A DNA stretch of 15,382 nt from an uncultured Dorea sp. (GCA_910589275.1 CAJUTH010000057.1:1-15382); one strand, 5' to 3'. Positions 7,747-14,543 are shown, counted from the first letter of the stretch. Program-made: numbers and translations. Notes: a model not told the origin generated them from the letters alone.

Positions 7747-7775
7747 ATTATAGGTGAAATGGGAAAGAAAGTAAA
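7747..7775 (-). promoter_or_regulatory. Candidate promoter for the deacylase gene
   Basis: On the minus strand TTTACT (7775-7770), a 17-bp spacer and a perfect TATAAT (7752-7747) precede the gene, giving a leader of about 85 bases that holds the hairpin at 7699-7713. Confidence 0.5.
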
Positions 7776-7844
7776 GTGACAAAATTTATGTAATAGATCG
7801 AGGAAATAAAAAATGTGAAAGAGTTGTGAAAGAAGGAATATTGG

Positions 7845-7873
7845 TTGAATGTTCTGCTGGCTGGTAGTAGAAT
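7845..7873 (+). promoter_or_regulatory. Candidate promoter for the YgjP-like gene
   Basis: TTGAAT (7845-7850), a 17-bp spacer and TAGAAT (7868-7873) lie 47 bases before the ATG at 7921. With the minus-strand candidate at 7747-7775 this makes a divergent promoter region between the deacylase and peptidase genes. Confidence 0.5.
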
Positions 7874-7920
7874 AAGAGGGATTTGATATCTTGAGTTGAA
7901 AACAAGGAGTGCATAAGTTT

Positions 7921-8478
7921 ATGCAGATGGAAGTTAAGGTTATTAGGAGCAGGCGCAAAACGTTGTCTCTGGAGATTACAAAGGAAGCAAAGATACTGGT
8001 CCGCGCGCCTTATCAGATGAAAGAGCCGGAGATTGAGAATTTCATACAGGAGAAATCAGACTGGATTGCAGAGCATCTGAGAAAAATTCAAGACAAACTG
8101 GCAGAGAGAGCGGCCATACCGCGGATGAGTATGGAGGAGGTTCAAAGGCTTGCTGACGAGGCTGTCAGAGTTCTTCCGGGGAAGGCAGCGTATTATGCGC
8201 CGATTGCAGGCGTGACTTATGGCAGGATTACGATTAGGAATCAGCGTACCCGCTGGGGAAGCTGCAGCGGCAAGGGGAATTTGAACTTTAACTGTCTTCT
8301 TATGCTGGCTCCGGAGGAAGTACAGGATTATGTGGTGGTGCATGAACTTTGCCACAGATTGGAGATGAACCATTCGCCGGAGTTCTGGAAAGAGGTTGAG
8401 AGAGTTCTTCCGGATTACCGGACGGCAAAGCAGTGGCTTAAGGAGCATGGAGATGAGCTTATGAGCAGGATAAGCTGA
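7921..8478 (+). CDS. YgjP-like DUF45 metallopeptidase (M48-like fold)
   Basis: A 185-residue cytoplasmic protein of the YgjP/DUF45 family of predicted zinc metallopeptidases related to SprT. The zinc and catalytic motif HELCH (141-145) is followed by the third ligand H151 in the NHSPEFW block, and the family signature RWGSCS (111-116) is intact. The substrate is unknown to me. The start at ATG 7921 is chosen because AAGGAG (7904-7909) would be destroyed as a ribosome site if GTG 7909 were the start; the 11-base gap is a little long. The CPBP protease gene starts 49 bp downstream with no terminator between. Confidence 0.9.
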   Translation: MQMEVKVIRSRRKTLSLEITKEAKILVRAPYQMKEPEIENFIQEKSDWIAEHLRKIQDKLAERAAIPRMSMEEVQRLADEAVRVLPGKAAYYAPIAGVTYGRITIRNQRTRWGSCSGKGNLNFNCLLMLAPEEVQDYVVVHELCHRLEMNHSPEFWKEVERVLPDYRTAKQWLKEHGDELMSRIS

Positions 8479-8527
8479 TGCAGGTCCGGTTTTGTACATT
8501 TGAATATAAAAGAAAGTGAGTAATAGA

Positions 8528-9469
8528 ATGGATATGAATCAACAATATAACAGTCAGAGACCGCCGTCAGGCAGCGGAAAAAGGTTCTGGCATATATGGG
8601 GGCCGTTTTTGATTAATTGGGGAATTGGAACGCTGGCGGGTATCGTGGCGCTGTCTGCATTTATGACAGTATATTTGGCAACACATTCAACGGATCTGCT
8701 ATCCTATTATCAGGATCAGGAAGCAGCGATGAAACTGGTTGAAAAAACGATGGAAATCCTGATGCGCTATACAACTGAAATTCAGGGAGCGACAGCTTTT
8801 ATTACCATTCCTATTATGTCGTTCTTGTATTATAGGGACAGGAAGCGTGAGAAGATAACCGGAGTTGTACCAAATAAAAAAGCGGCCGCGCTTCAGTATC
8901 TTCCTATGCTATTTATGGCTGGTCTGCTGAATATTGCAATGAATAATCTGATTATGATTGGAAATCTGTCCAGCTATAGCGCAGAATACAGGGAGACATC
9001 GGAGGCATTTTACAGCGCGTCTTTGGGAATGCAGATCCTTTGTCTGGGGGTTCTGGTACCGGTTGCAGAAGAATTGGTATTCCGGGGACTTATGTACCGG
9101 AGACTGCGGGAAGACACAGGGTTTACAGCATCGGTAATATATTCAGCGGTTGTATTCGGGCTTTTTCATGGAAATATGGTACAGATGCTATACGGAACGG
9201 CGATGGGACTGATGCTGGCATATGTATGTGAAAAATATGGTACGGTTGCCGCACCGATTGCCGCTCATATTACGGTAAATCTGGTATCGATTCTGGCAAC
9301 ATATTTTCATGTGTATAATCGGATTCAGGAAAATATTCTGATTGTGGGAGCGGTTACTGTCGCATGTGCGGCAGGCGCGGCAGGGATGTTTTTATCAGTG
9401 CAGAGAATTGATGAAAAACCAGAGGTTTCAGACAAAAATGAAGGGTCTTTTGGAGAATCTAAATCTTAA
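8528..9469 (+). CDS. CPBP-family (Abi/CAAX) intramembrane metalloprotease
   Basis: A 313-residue multi-spanning membrane protein. After a polar, proline-rich N-terminus there are hydrophobic segments near 26-50, 88-101, 124-145, 167-180, 202-213, 222-235, 241-262 and 268-290. The three CPBP/Rce1-like motifs are present: EELVFR (181-186), FxxxH with H214, and H247 in AHITVN. Related proteins include eukaryotic Rce1 and bacteriocin-immunity or signalling proteases; the substrate here is unknown. ATG 8528 is preferred to GTG 8516, as the only ribosome-like stretch (GAAAGTGAG) covers the GTG. Its C-terminal tail (after about 291) is charged and cytoplasmic or extracellular. It precedes two secreted NlpC/P60 hydrolases, so a surface role is plausible but unproven. 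Confidence 0.88.
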   Translation: MDMNQQYNSQRPPSGSGKRFWHIWGPFLINWGIGTLAGIVALSAFMTVYLATHSTDLLSYYQDQEAAMKLVEKTMEILMRYTTEIQGATAFITIPIMSFLYYRDRKREKITGVVPNKKAAALQYLPMLFMAGLLNIAMNNLIMIGNLSSYSAEYRETSEAFYSASLGMQILCLGVLVPVAEELVFRGLMYRRLREDTGFTASVIYSAVVFGLFHGNMVQMLYGTAMGLMLAYVCEKYGTVAAPIAAHITVNLVSILATYFHVYNRIQENILIVGAVTVACAAGAAGMFLSVQRIDEKPEVSDKNEGSFGESKS

Positions 9470-9587
9470 AATTATCGAAAGAAGATTGAAAAGGAGCAGG
9501 ATTTGTAGTATCCTTTAAAAGGTAATAGGGAGATTATTGACAGGTTGTAAGAGATTTTGTCATAGCAATTATATAGGGGAGAATATC

Positions 9588-10766
9588 ATGAATAAATACG
9601 GAAGAATGTTACTGGTTTCACTTATGGCCAGTTCTTTGATTGTAACTCCGGTGTGCGCGGCGCCTGAGACGGAGAGTCTGGAGTCGCAGAAGGCGGCGGC
9701 AGAAAATGAAGCGGACGCACTGCAGCAGGAACTTGTAGAACTGCTGGATACGATGGGAAGGCTGGAGGAAGATTTAATTACCAAAGGCGAGGAAATCATT
9801 CAGGCGGAAGAAGATCTGGAAAGCGCCAAGAAGCTGGAAGAAGAACAATATGAGTCGATGAAGCTTCGGATTAAGTACATGTACGAAGAAGGCACGTCAA
9901 CAGCTTTGGAGACGCTGGTCAGCGCTGAGAGTTTCACAGATCTTTTAAACAAAGCGGAGTATGTGGCAGAGGTTCATATTTATGACCGTTCAAAGCTTCA
10001 GGAATATGTGGATACGAAGCAGAGCGTAGAGAATTTAAAAGAGCAGTTGGTGGAAGAACAGGCCAATATGCAGGCTATGCAGGCCGAGTATGAAGCCGAG
10101 GAAAGTACGCTGACTGCGACGCTGGAAGAAAAAAGGGAAGAGATTGCCGGATTTGACCAGCAGATTCAGGCGGCGGCGGAGGCAGCAGCCAGAGAAGCTG
10201 CGGAAAGGGAAGCGGCTGAGAGAGAAGCCGCCGAGAGACAGGCGGATAACGCAGGCGGCGATAATCAGACGGATACGTCCGGCGGGGGAAATACAGGCTC
10301 CGCGAATGCGGGAAGCGGAAGCACCGGCGGGCAGACAGGCGGCAGCGCCGGAAGCAATAGCAGTAACGGCGGAAGTAGCAGCAGCTCTGGAACCGGCAGT
10401 TCTAACTCAGGAGGCGGCAGTATTTCTTCAGGCAATACTTCAGCAGCGCAAACCATTGTAAATGCAGCCTATGGACAGATCGGGGTTCCTTATGTATATG
10501 GAGGTACCGGCAGCGGAGGCTGGGATTGCTCTGGTCTGGTACAATATTGTCACAGTGCGGCAGGAATCAGTCTTCCCAGAACTTCGCAGTCTCAGGGTGG
10601 ATGCGGTATTGCAGTCAGCAATCCACAGCCAGGTGATATTGTGTGTTACGGAACTCATGTGGGAATATATATTGGCGGAGGACAGATGATTCATGCCCCG
10701 AAACCGGGGGATGTGGTAAAGGTTGCCGCGGTATATGGCTCGCCATGGTATAGAAGATGTTGGTAA
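9588..10766 (+). CDS. Secreted PcsB-like NlpC/P60 cell-wall hydrolase, first of a tandem pair
   Basis: A 392-residue exported protein. A signal peptide (about 1-25, likely cut after VCAA) leads to a long coiled coil (about 27-195) of the PcsB/CwlO type, an Ala-Glu-Arg repeat (AAERE units, 199-218), a Gly/Ser/Thr-rich linker (222-285), and a C-terminal NlpC/P60 domain with Cys-His-His residues C314 (DCSGL), H357 (HVGIY) and H369 (IHAP). NlpC/P60 enzymes usually cut D-Glu to diamino-acid bonds in peptidoglycan stem peptides, and the PcsB coiled coil is known to hold the enzyme inactive until FtsEX activates it; ftsEX is not in this window. GGGGAGA at 9576-9582 sets the start. The next gene, a paralogue, begins 47 bp later. 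Confidence 0.93.
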   Translation: MNKYGRMLLVSLMASSLIVTPVCAAPETESLESQKAAAENEADALQQELVELLDTMGRLEEDLITKGEEIIQAEEDLESAKKLEEEQYESMKLRIKYMYEEGTSTALETLVSAESFTDLLNKAEYVAEVHIYDRSKLQEYVDTKQSVENLKEQLVEEQANMQAMQAEYEAEESTLTATLEEKREEIAGFDQQIQAAAEAAAREAAEREAAEREAAERQADNAGGDNQTDTSGGGNTGSANAGSGSTGGQTGGSAGSNSSNGGSSSSSGTGSSNSGGGSISSGNTSAAQTIVNAAYGQIGVPYVYGGTGSGGWDCSGLVQYCHSAAGISLPRTSQSQGGCGIAVSNPQPGDIVCYGTHVGIYIGGGQMIHAPKPGDVVKVAAVYGSPWYRRCW

Positions 10767-10813
10767 TTTGGACAGCGGAGGATGATAGAACAGAGTAGAG
10801 CAGAGGTACAAAT

Positions 10814-11971
10814 ATGAGAAAAAGAATCGCACAGTCTACGATTGCGGCATTGCTTGTCAGTGTGTTGGGTGTAACTCCTGTTTTTGCAGCGTCACTAGAG
10901 GATATGCAGGCCGATAAGGCCAGAGCGGAGAGTGAGGCAAGTTCGCTTCAGGAGCAGATTTCCCAGACATTGGATAAAATCCACACTTTGGAGACGGATC
11001 TTGAGAATAAGCAGAAAGAAATTCAAGCGGCAGATGCTGAATTTGAAGAAGCGGCGGCAAGACAGTCAGAACAGTATGGAGCAATGAAGCTGCGTATCAA
11101 ATATATGTATGAGGAAGGAGAGACAAGCTTTCTTGAAACACTTTTTTCAGCTACCAGCTTTTCAGATTTTATCAATAAGGCAGAATATGTTCAAGAGGTT
11201 CACTCTTATGACCGAAGCAAGCTGAATGAGTATGAGAATACTACGAAAGAAGTGAAAGAGTTAAAGGAAAGCCTTGAAGATGAATATGTTCAGATGCAGA
11301 CCATGCAGACGGATTTAGAAGAAGAAAAGGCGTCTTTGAATGCTACACTGGATGAAAAACAGGTAGAGATCGCACAGCTTGACGAGAGTATACAGGCTGA
11401 GATTGCGGCCAGACAGGAAGCGGAACGGCGTGCAAGAGAAGAGGAGGAGCGCCGTGCAAGGGAGGAAGAAGAGCAGAGGCAGGCACAGGAAGCGGCGAGA
11501 GCGGCAGCGGCCGCACAGCAGGCGGCAGGCGGCAGCAGTTCTTCCGGCGGTAATTCAAATTCAGGAAGCTCTTCCGGTGGCAGCAGTTCGGGTTCTGGCG
11601 GCGGTTCCTATGTACCGCCTCAGGGAAGCGACGGCTGGGCTGTCGTACAGTATGCGAGACAGTTTATAGGTTACCCTTATGTATATGGAGGCAACAGTTT
11701 AACAGGAGGAATTGACTGTTCCGGTTTTACCCAGCAGATTTATGGGGCATTTGGAGTATCTCTTCCACGTGTGGACTCGGCACAGGCAACCTGTGGAGTG
11801 GAGATTCCGTTGTCTCAGGCGCAGGCGGGAGATCTTCTATGTTATTGGGGACATGTAGGCATATACAATGGCGCGGGAGGCATTATCCACGCATCCTCTC
11901 CGGGCGTTGGAATTGTGGAATTTTCAAATTGCCAGTATCGGTCGCTGAAGTGTGTAAGAAGGGTTTTATAG
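10814..11971 (+). CDS. Secreted PcsB-like NlpC/P60 cell-wall hydrolase, second of a tandem pair
   Basis: A 385-residue paralogue of the preceding gene with the same order: signal peptide (1-26), coiled coil (27-195), charged repeat (REEEERRAREEEE near 208-220), Gly/Ser linker (239-265), NlpC/P60 domain with C302 (DCSGF), H347 (HVGIY) and H359 (IHAS). The coiled coils align without gaps: MKLRIKYMYEEG falls at 91-102 and NKAEYV at 121-126 in both. The linkers and catalytic domains differ much more, for example CCYWG versus CYGT-like contexts before the first His. AGAGG at 10802-10806 precedes the ATG. It is the last gene before a strong terminator. The pair likely arose by tandem duplication and may have diverged in substrate or timing. 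Confidence 0.93.
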   Translation: MRKRIAQSTIAALLVSVLGVTPVFAASLEDMQADKARAESEASSLQEQISQTLDKIHTLETDLENKQKEIQAADAEFEEAAARQSEQYGAMKLRIKYMYEEGETSFLETLFSATSFSDFINKAEYVQEVHSYDRSKLNEYENTTKEVKELKESLEDEYVQMQTMQTDLEEEKASLNATLDEKQVEIAQLDESIQAEIAARQEAERRAREEEERRAREEEEQRQAQEAARAAAAAQQAAGGSSSSGGNSNSGSSSGGSSSGSGGGSYVPPQGSDGWAVVQYARQFIGYPYVYGGNSLTGGIDCSGFTQQIYGAFGVSLPRVDSAQATCGVEIPLSQAQAGDLLCYWGHVGIYNGAGGIIHASSPGVGIVEFSNCQYRSLKCVRRVL

Positions 11972-12004
11972 AAAATCGAAATGGGTGAATAAAAAAGTTA
12001 GGTG

Positions 12005-12050
12005 AAAAACACGTAAATGCATTAGATATACTTGCATTTACGTGTTTTTT
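12005..12050 (+). terminator. Intrinsic terminator after the hydrolase pair
   Basis: AAAAACACGTAAATGCA (12005-12021) pairs perfectly over 17 bp with 12033-12049 around an 11-base loop, ending in six Ts. It separates the cell-wall operon from rpsB. The second arm overlaps the candidate rpsB promoter. Confidence 0.93.
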
Positions 12051-12060
12051 ATGCTAAAAT
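12032..12060 (+). promoter_or_regulatory. Candidate rpsB promoter overlapping the upstream terminator
   Basis: TTGCAT (12032-12037), a 17-bp spacer and TAAAAT (12055-12060) with an extended -10 TG at 12052-12053. The -35 lies in the 3' arm of the terminator stem. Transcription would start near 12067, giving a leader of about 105 bases before rpsB. Confidence 0.5.
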
Positions 12061-12090
12061 TTTACGGTCGCAAAAAACACGCATGGGGAT

Positions 12091-12140
12091 TTTCATGAAG
12101 GTGCCGGAGAACAGAAAACGGTCTCATGAAAAGTGAGCCG
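12091..12140 (+). promoter_or_regulatory. rpsB leader with two competing stems
   Basis: TTTTCATGA (12091-12099) is perfectly complementary to TCATGAAAA (12125-12133). A second, mutually exclusive hairpin joins CGG-T-CTCA (12119-12126) to TGAG-CCG (12134-12140) with one bulged T. Both lie in the predicted 5' leader just ahead of the rpsB ribosome site. Autoregulation by S2 through leader RNA is known in other bacteria; whether this fold is such an element is inference. Confidence 0.35.
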
Positions 12141-12172
12141 TGCGGAAGTAAAACCAAATGGAGGAAAGAAAC

Positions 12173-12910
12173 ATGAGCGTAATTTCAATGAAGCAGCTTT
12201 TAGAGGCAGGTGTTCATTTCGGACATCAGACAAGAAGATGGAACCCTAAGATGGCTCCATACATTTACACAGAGAGAAATGGTATCTATATCATTGATCT
12301 TCAGAAATCAGTAGGCAAGGTTGACGAGGCATATCAGGCAGTTGCGGATATTGCGGCTGAGGGCGGCACAATCCTGTTTGTAGGTACGAAGAAGCAGGCG
12401 CAGGATGCCATTAAGACAGAGGCAGAGCGCTGCGGTATGTTCTATGTAAATGAGAGATGGCTTGGCGGTATGCTGACCAACTTTAAGACCATTAAGAGCA
12501 GAATCGCACGTTTGAAAGAGATTGAAAGAATGTCAGAGGACGGAACCTTCGACGTGCTGCCGAAGAAGGAAGTGATCCAGCTTAAGAAAGAATGGGAAAA
12601 GCTTGAGAAAAACCTTGGTGGTATCAAAGATATGAAGAAGCTTCCAGACGCTATCTTTATTGTAGATCCAAAGAAGGAGAGAATCTGTGTTCAGGAGGCC
12701 CATACTCTGGGAATCCCGTTGATTGGAATCGCTGATACGAACTGTGATCCGGAAGAACTTGACTATGTGATTCCGGGAAATGATGATGCGATCCGTGCGG
12801 TTAAATTAATTGTTTCTAAGATGGCGGACGCCGTTGTAGAGGCAAACCAGGGAGAGACCGGATACGAGGAAGAGTATGTGGAAGAAGCTGAAGAGGCTGT
12901 AGAAGAATAG
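12173..12910 (+). CDS. rpsB: 30S ribosomal protein S2
   Basis: A 245-residue S2 protein of the small ribosomal subunit. The family opening MKQLLEAGVHFGHQTRRWNPKM (from residue 6) and FVGTKKQAQDAI, RWLGGMLTNF and PDAIFIVDP blocks are all intact. The tail is very acidic (GYEEEYVEEAEEAVEE), common in Clostridia S2. I chose ATG 12173 because GGAGG (12160-12164) lies 8 bases upstream; the in-frame ATG at 12158 overlaps that site. It is followed by tsf, the near-universal bacterial pairing, after a 78-bp gap with a 10-bp palindrome at 12951-12960. Confidence 0.98.
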   Translation: MSVISMKQLLEAGVHFGHQTRRWNPKMAPYIYTERNGIYIIDLQKSVGKVDEAYQAVADIAAEGGTILFVGTKKQAQDAIKTEAERCGMFYVNERWLGGMLTNFKTIKSRIARLKEIERMSEDGTFDVLPKKEVIQLKKEWEKLEKNLGGIKDMKKLPDAIFIVDPKKERICVQEAHTLGIPLIGIADTNCDPEELDYVIPGNDDAIRAVKLIVSKMADAVVEANQGETGYEEEYVEEAEEAVEE

Positions 12911-12988
12911 AAGACGAAAGGGGCGTTTGGCAGATTTCGCAGGAATATTGGCTGATCAGCTCCATAACAGATTAGGAGGATAGAGAAG

Positions 12989-13915
12989 ATGGCAATTACA
13001 GCTAGTATGGTAAAAGAGTTAAGAGAATTAACAGGCGCCGGCATGATGGACTGTAAGAAGGCTCTTAACGAGACGAATGGAAATATGGAAGAGGCGATTG
13101 AGTTCTTAAGAAAGAACGGCGAGGCAAAGGCAGTTAGGAAGGCCGGCCGTATTGCAGCAGAGGGAATCGTTATGGCTGAGGTTCGTGACGATAAGACCGC
13201 AGCAATCGTGGAAGTAAATTCAGAGACAGACTTTGTTGCTAAGAACGCAGAGTTCCAGGGATTTGTAAAGGCAGTTGTGAATCAGGCAATTGCTACAAAG
13301 TCTACGGATATGGATGCATTTATGGCAGAGGCTTGGAATGAGGATGCTTCTAAGACTGTCAAGGATGCGCTTACTGAGAAGATTGCGGTAATCGGAGAGA
13401 ATCTGAATATCAGAAGATTCGAGAAGCTGGAGTCTGACGGATGTATCGTGGCTTACATCCATGGCGGCGGACGTATTGGTGTTCTAGTAGAAGCGGCTGC
13501 GGATGTGGTAAACGATGAAGTGAAGACATGCTTAAAGAATGTGGCTATGCAGGTAGCAGCAATGTCTCCAAAGTATGTATCCCGTGATGAAGTGTCTCAG
13601 GAGTTCTTGGACAAAGAGAAAGAGATTCTCCTTGCACAGGCTAAGAATGATCCGAAGAATGCTAACAAGCCGGAGAACATCATTGAGAAGATGATCGTAG
13701 GCCGTCTGAACAAAGAGATGAAGGAGATCTGTTTGTTAGATCAGGTATATGTTCAGGATGGAGATTTGACTGTTGCCAAGTATGTTGAGAAGGTTGCAAA
13801 AGAGACAGGAGCAAATCTTGCTGTGAAGAAGTTTATTCGTTTTGAGACAGGCGAAGGGCTTGAGAAGAAGAATGAGGATTTCGCGGCTGAGGTTGCGGCG
13901 CAGATGAATGCATAA
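12989..13915 (+). CDS. tsf: Elongation factor Ts
   Basis: A 308-residue EF-Ts, the nucleotide exchange factor that recycles EF-Tu-GDP. The N-terminal UBA-like domain holds ELTGAGMMDCKKAL (12-25); the core holds the TDFVAKN motif (about residue 78) and IRRFE; the C-terminal coiled-coil module is complete. AGGAGG at 12974-12979 sets the start. Co-transcribed with rpsB. The final codons (QMNA-stop) lie in a 46-bp segment that is repeated 497 bp downstream, so the 3' end of this gene is a candidate insertion or recombination site. The protein itself is full length. Confidence 0.98.
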   Translation: MAITASMVKELRELTGAGMMDCKKALNETNGNMEEAIEFLRKNGEAKAVRKAGRIAAEGIVMAEVRDDKTAAIVEVNSETDFVAKNAEFQGFVKAVVNQAIATKSTDMDAFMAEAWNEDASKTVKDALTEKIAVIGENLNIRRFEKLESDGCIVAYIHGGGRIGVLVEAAADVVNDEVKTCLKNVAMQVAAMSPKYVSRDEVSQEFLDKEKEILLAQAKNDPKNANKPENIIEKMIVGRLNKEMKEICLLDQVYVQDGDLTVAKYVEKVAKETGANLAVKKFIRFETGEGLEKKNEDFAAEVAAQMNA

Positions 13916-13946
13916 GGCAAAATTTGCCTGATTATTTTGAATGAAG
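13901..13946 (+). repeat. 46-bp direct repeat, copy A (tsf 3' end)
   Basis: Covers the last 15 bases of tsf with its stop and 31 bases beyond, stopping exactly where the terminator stem begins (13947). Matches copy B at 14398-14443 in 43 of 46 positions; the three differences are all transitions. It contains a perfect palindrome AGGCAAA-A-TTTGCCT at 13915-13929. Confidence 0.93.
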
Positions 13947-13990
13947 AAACCCTTGTGAATGGTGTGAAAATGCTGTTTGCAGGGGTTTTT
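13947..13990 (+). terminator. Intrinsic terminator after tsf
   Basis: AAACCCTTG (13947-13955) pairs with CAGGGGTTT (13980-13988) over 9 bp including one G-T wobble, with a 24-base loop and a T-run at 13986-13990. Probably the native end of the rpsB-tsf transcript. Confidence 0.75.
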
Positions 13991-14081
13991 GTGTTCCTAT
14001 ATTAAGATTCAAAAAGAGATTGGAGAAAATGTAATTGATGGACCGATTTAACATAGAATAGTCAAAGAGGAACGCTTAAAA

Positions 14082-14267
14082 ATGAAATTTGAATGGGATG
14101 AAGATAAGAATATTATAAACAAGGAAAAACATAAAATTTCTTTTGAAACGGCAGCATATGTTTTTGATGATCCTTATTATATTGAAATGTTTGATTTTGA
14201 TCATAGTGTTGATGAGGATAGATATTTTGTAATAGGAAAAGTCGGAGATGTGTTTGCGGTGGCGTAA
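14082..14267 (+). pseudogene. Truncated BrnT-like toxin gene
   Basis: A 61-residue frame opening MKFEWDEDKNIINKEKHKISF, the clear start of the BrnT RNase toxin family (type II BrnT/BrnA toxin-antitoxin), continuing through FDDPYYIEMFDFDHSVDEDRYFVIG. Full BrnT proteins are about 90 residues. This one stops after GDVFAVA, just where the strand carrying the TERG and IISAR blocks should follow, so about 30 C-terminal residues, including the usual conserved basic and His/Arg residues, are missing. No BrnA antitoxin frame follows. AGAGG at 14066-14070 is a plausible ribosome site. AT-rich composition unlike tsf points to transfer. Probably non-functional. Confidence 0.8.
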
Positions 14268-14412
14268 AGAAATCTTTGAAAGTATAATGTATTTGTTTGG
14301 TGAGAATCTTGATTTACATGTTGAATTTTGGGAAAAGGTTGTGGATGACATAAATAGTATGATCAGCACGGAATTAAAAAAAGGAAAGTTTGCAAAACAG
14401 ATGAATGCATAA
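14248..14412 (+). pseudogene. Unrecognised gene tail fused to a copy of the tsf end
   Basis: A 54-codon frame starting within the BrnT remnant in another frame. It reads EIFESIMYLFGENLDL then HVEFWEKVVDDINSM and ends FAKQMNA-stop. I do not recognise the family. The last codons (QMNA and the stop) lie inside repeat copy B, so the reading frame has borrowed its end from duplicated tsf sequence. The most natural reading is the 3' fragment of a lost gene joined at both sides by recombination. No good ribosome site precedes ATG 14248. Confidence 0.4.
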
Positions 14413-14443
14413 GGCAAAGTTTGCCTGGTTATTCTGAATGAAG
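14398..14443 (+). repeat. 46-bp direct repeat, copy B (displaced tsf 3' end)
   Basis: Second copy of 13901-13946 with three transitions, one of them the centre base of the palindrome (AGGCAAA-G-TTTGCCT, 14412-14426). The terminator that follows copy A is absent here; instead the sequence passes within about 20 bases into group II intron-like sequence. Confidence 0.93.
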
Positions 14444-14460
14444 TTACTTGTTAAGTTGTT

Positions 14461-14543
14461 TGAACCGCCATGTACCGAACGGTATGCACGGTAGTGTGAG
14501 AGGTCGGAAATTTCTCATTCAGAGAAATTTCATCCTACTCGAT
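14461..14543 (+). mobile_element. 3' end relic of a group II intron (domains V and VI)
   Basis: The segment from GAACCGCC (14462-14469) through GGTATGCACGGTAGT to GTGAGAGG resembles the domain V region of group II introns in gut Clostridia. It folds as an ACCGCC...GGTAGT stem with a CGC triad, an inner stem TACC/GGTA closed by GAAC, and a 2-base TG bulge. Two C/A mismatches (near 14466/14493 and 14470/14489) suggest decay. Domain VI follows: a perfect 10-bp stem (14507-14516 with 14522-14531), a likely branch A at 14537, and a 3' end CTACTCGAT at about 14543. No maturase/reverse transcriptase or 5' intron part is present. Recognition is from memory of such introns, not a search. Confidence 0.7.

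Noticed and set aside
9546..9563. WalR-type operator (TGTAA pair) before the first NlpC/P60 gene
   Set aside because: The two half sites TGTAAG and TGTCAT are 6 rather than 5 bases apart and the second is imperfect. Attractive given the gene class, but too weak to list.
9537..9565. Promoter from the perfect TTGACA at 9537-9542
   Set aside because: No acceptable -10 at 16-18 bases downstream; the best hexamers match only about half the consensus.
10195..10420. CRISPR-like or tandem DNA repeat
   Set aside because: The repeats are protein-level AAERE and Gly/Ser repeats in a linker without regular spacers. No CRISPR array is present anywhere in the window.
10144..10461. Alternative-frame Arg/Ala/Pro-rich frame inside the first hydrolase gene
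   Set aside because: It arises from the repetitive Ala-Glu-Arg and Gly-Ser coding of the real gene; composition is low-complexity.
12951..12960. Regulatory palindrome GCTGATCAGC between rpsB and tsf
   Set aside because: Only 10 bp with no loop or T-run; short palindromes of this size are expected by chance.
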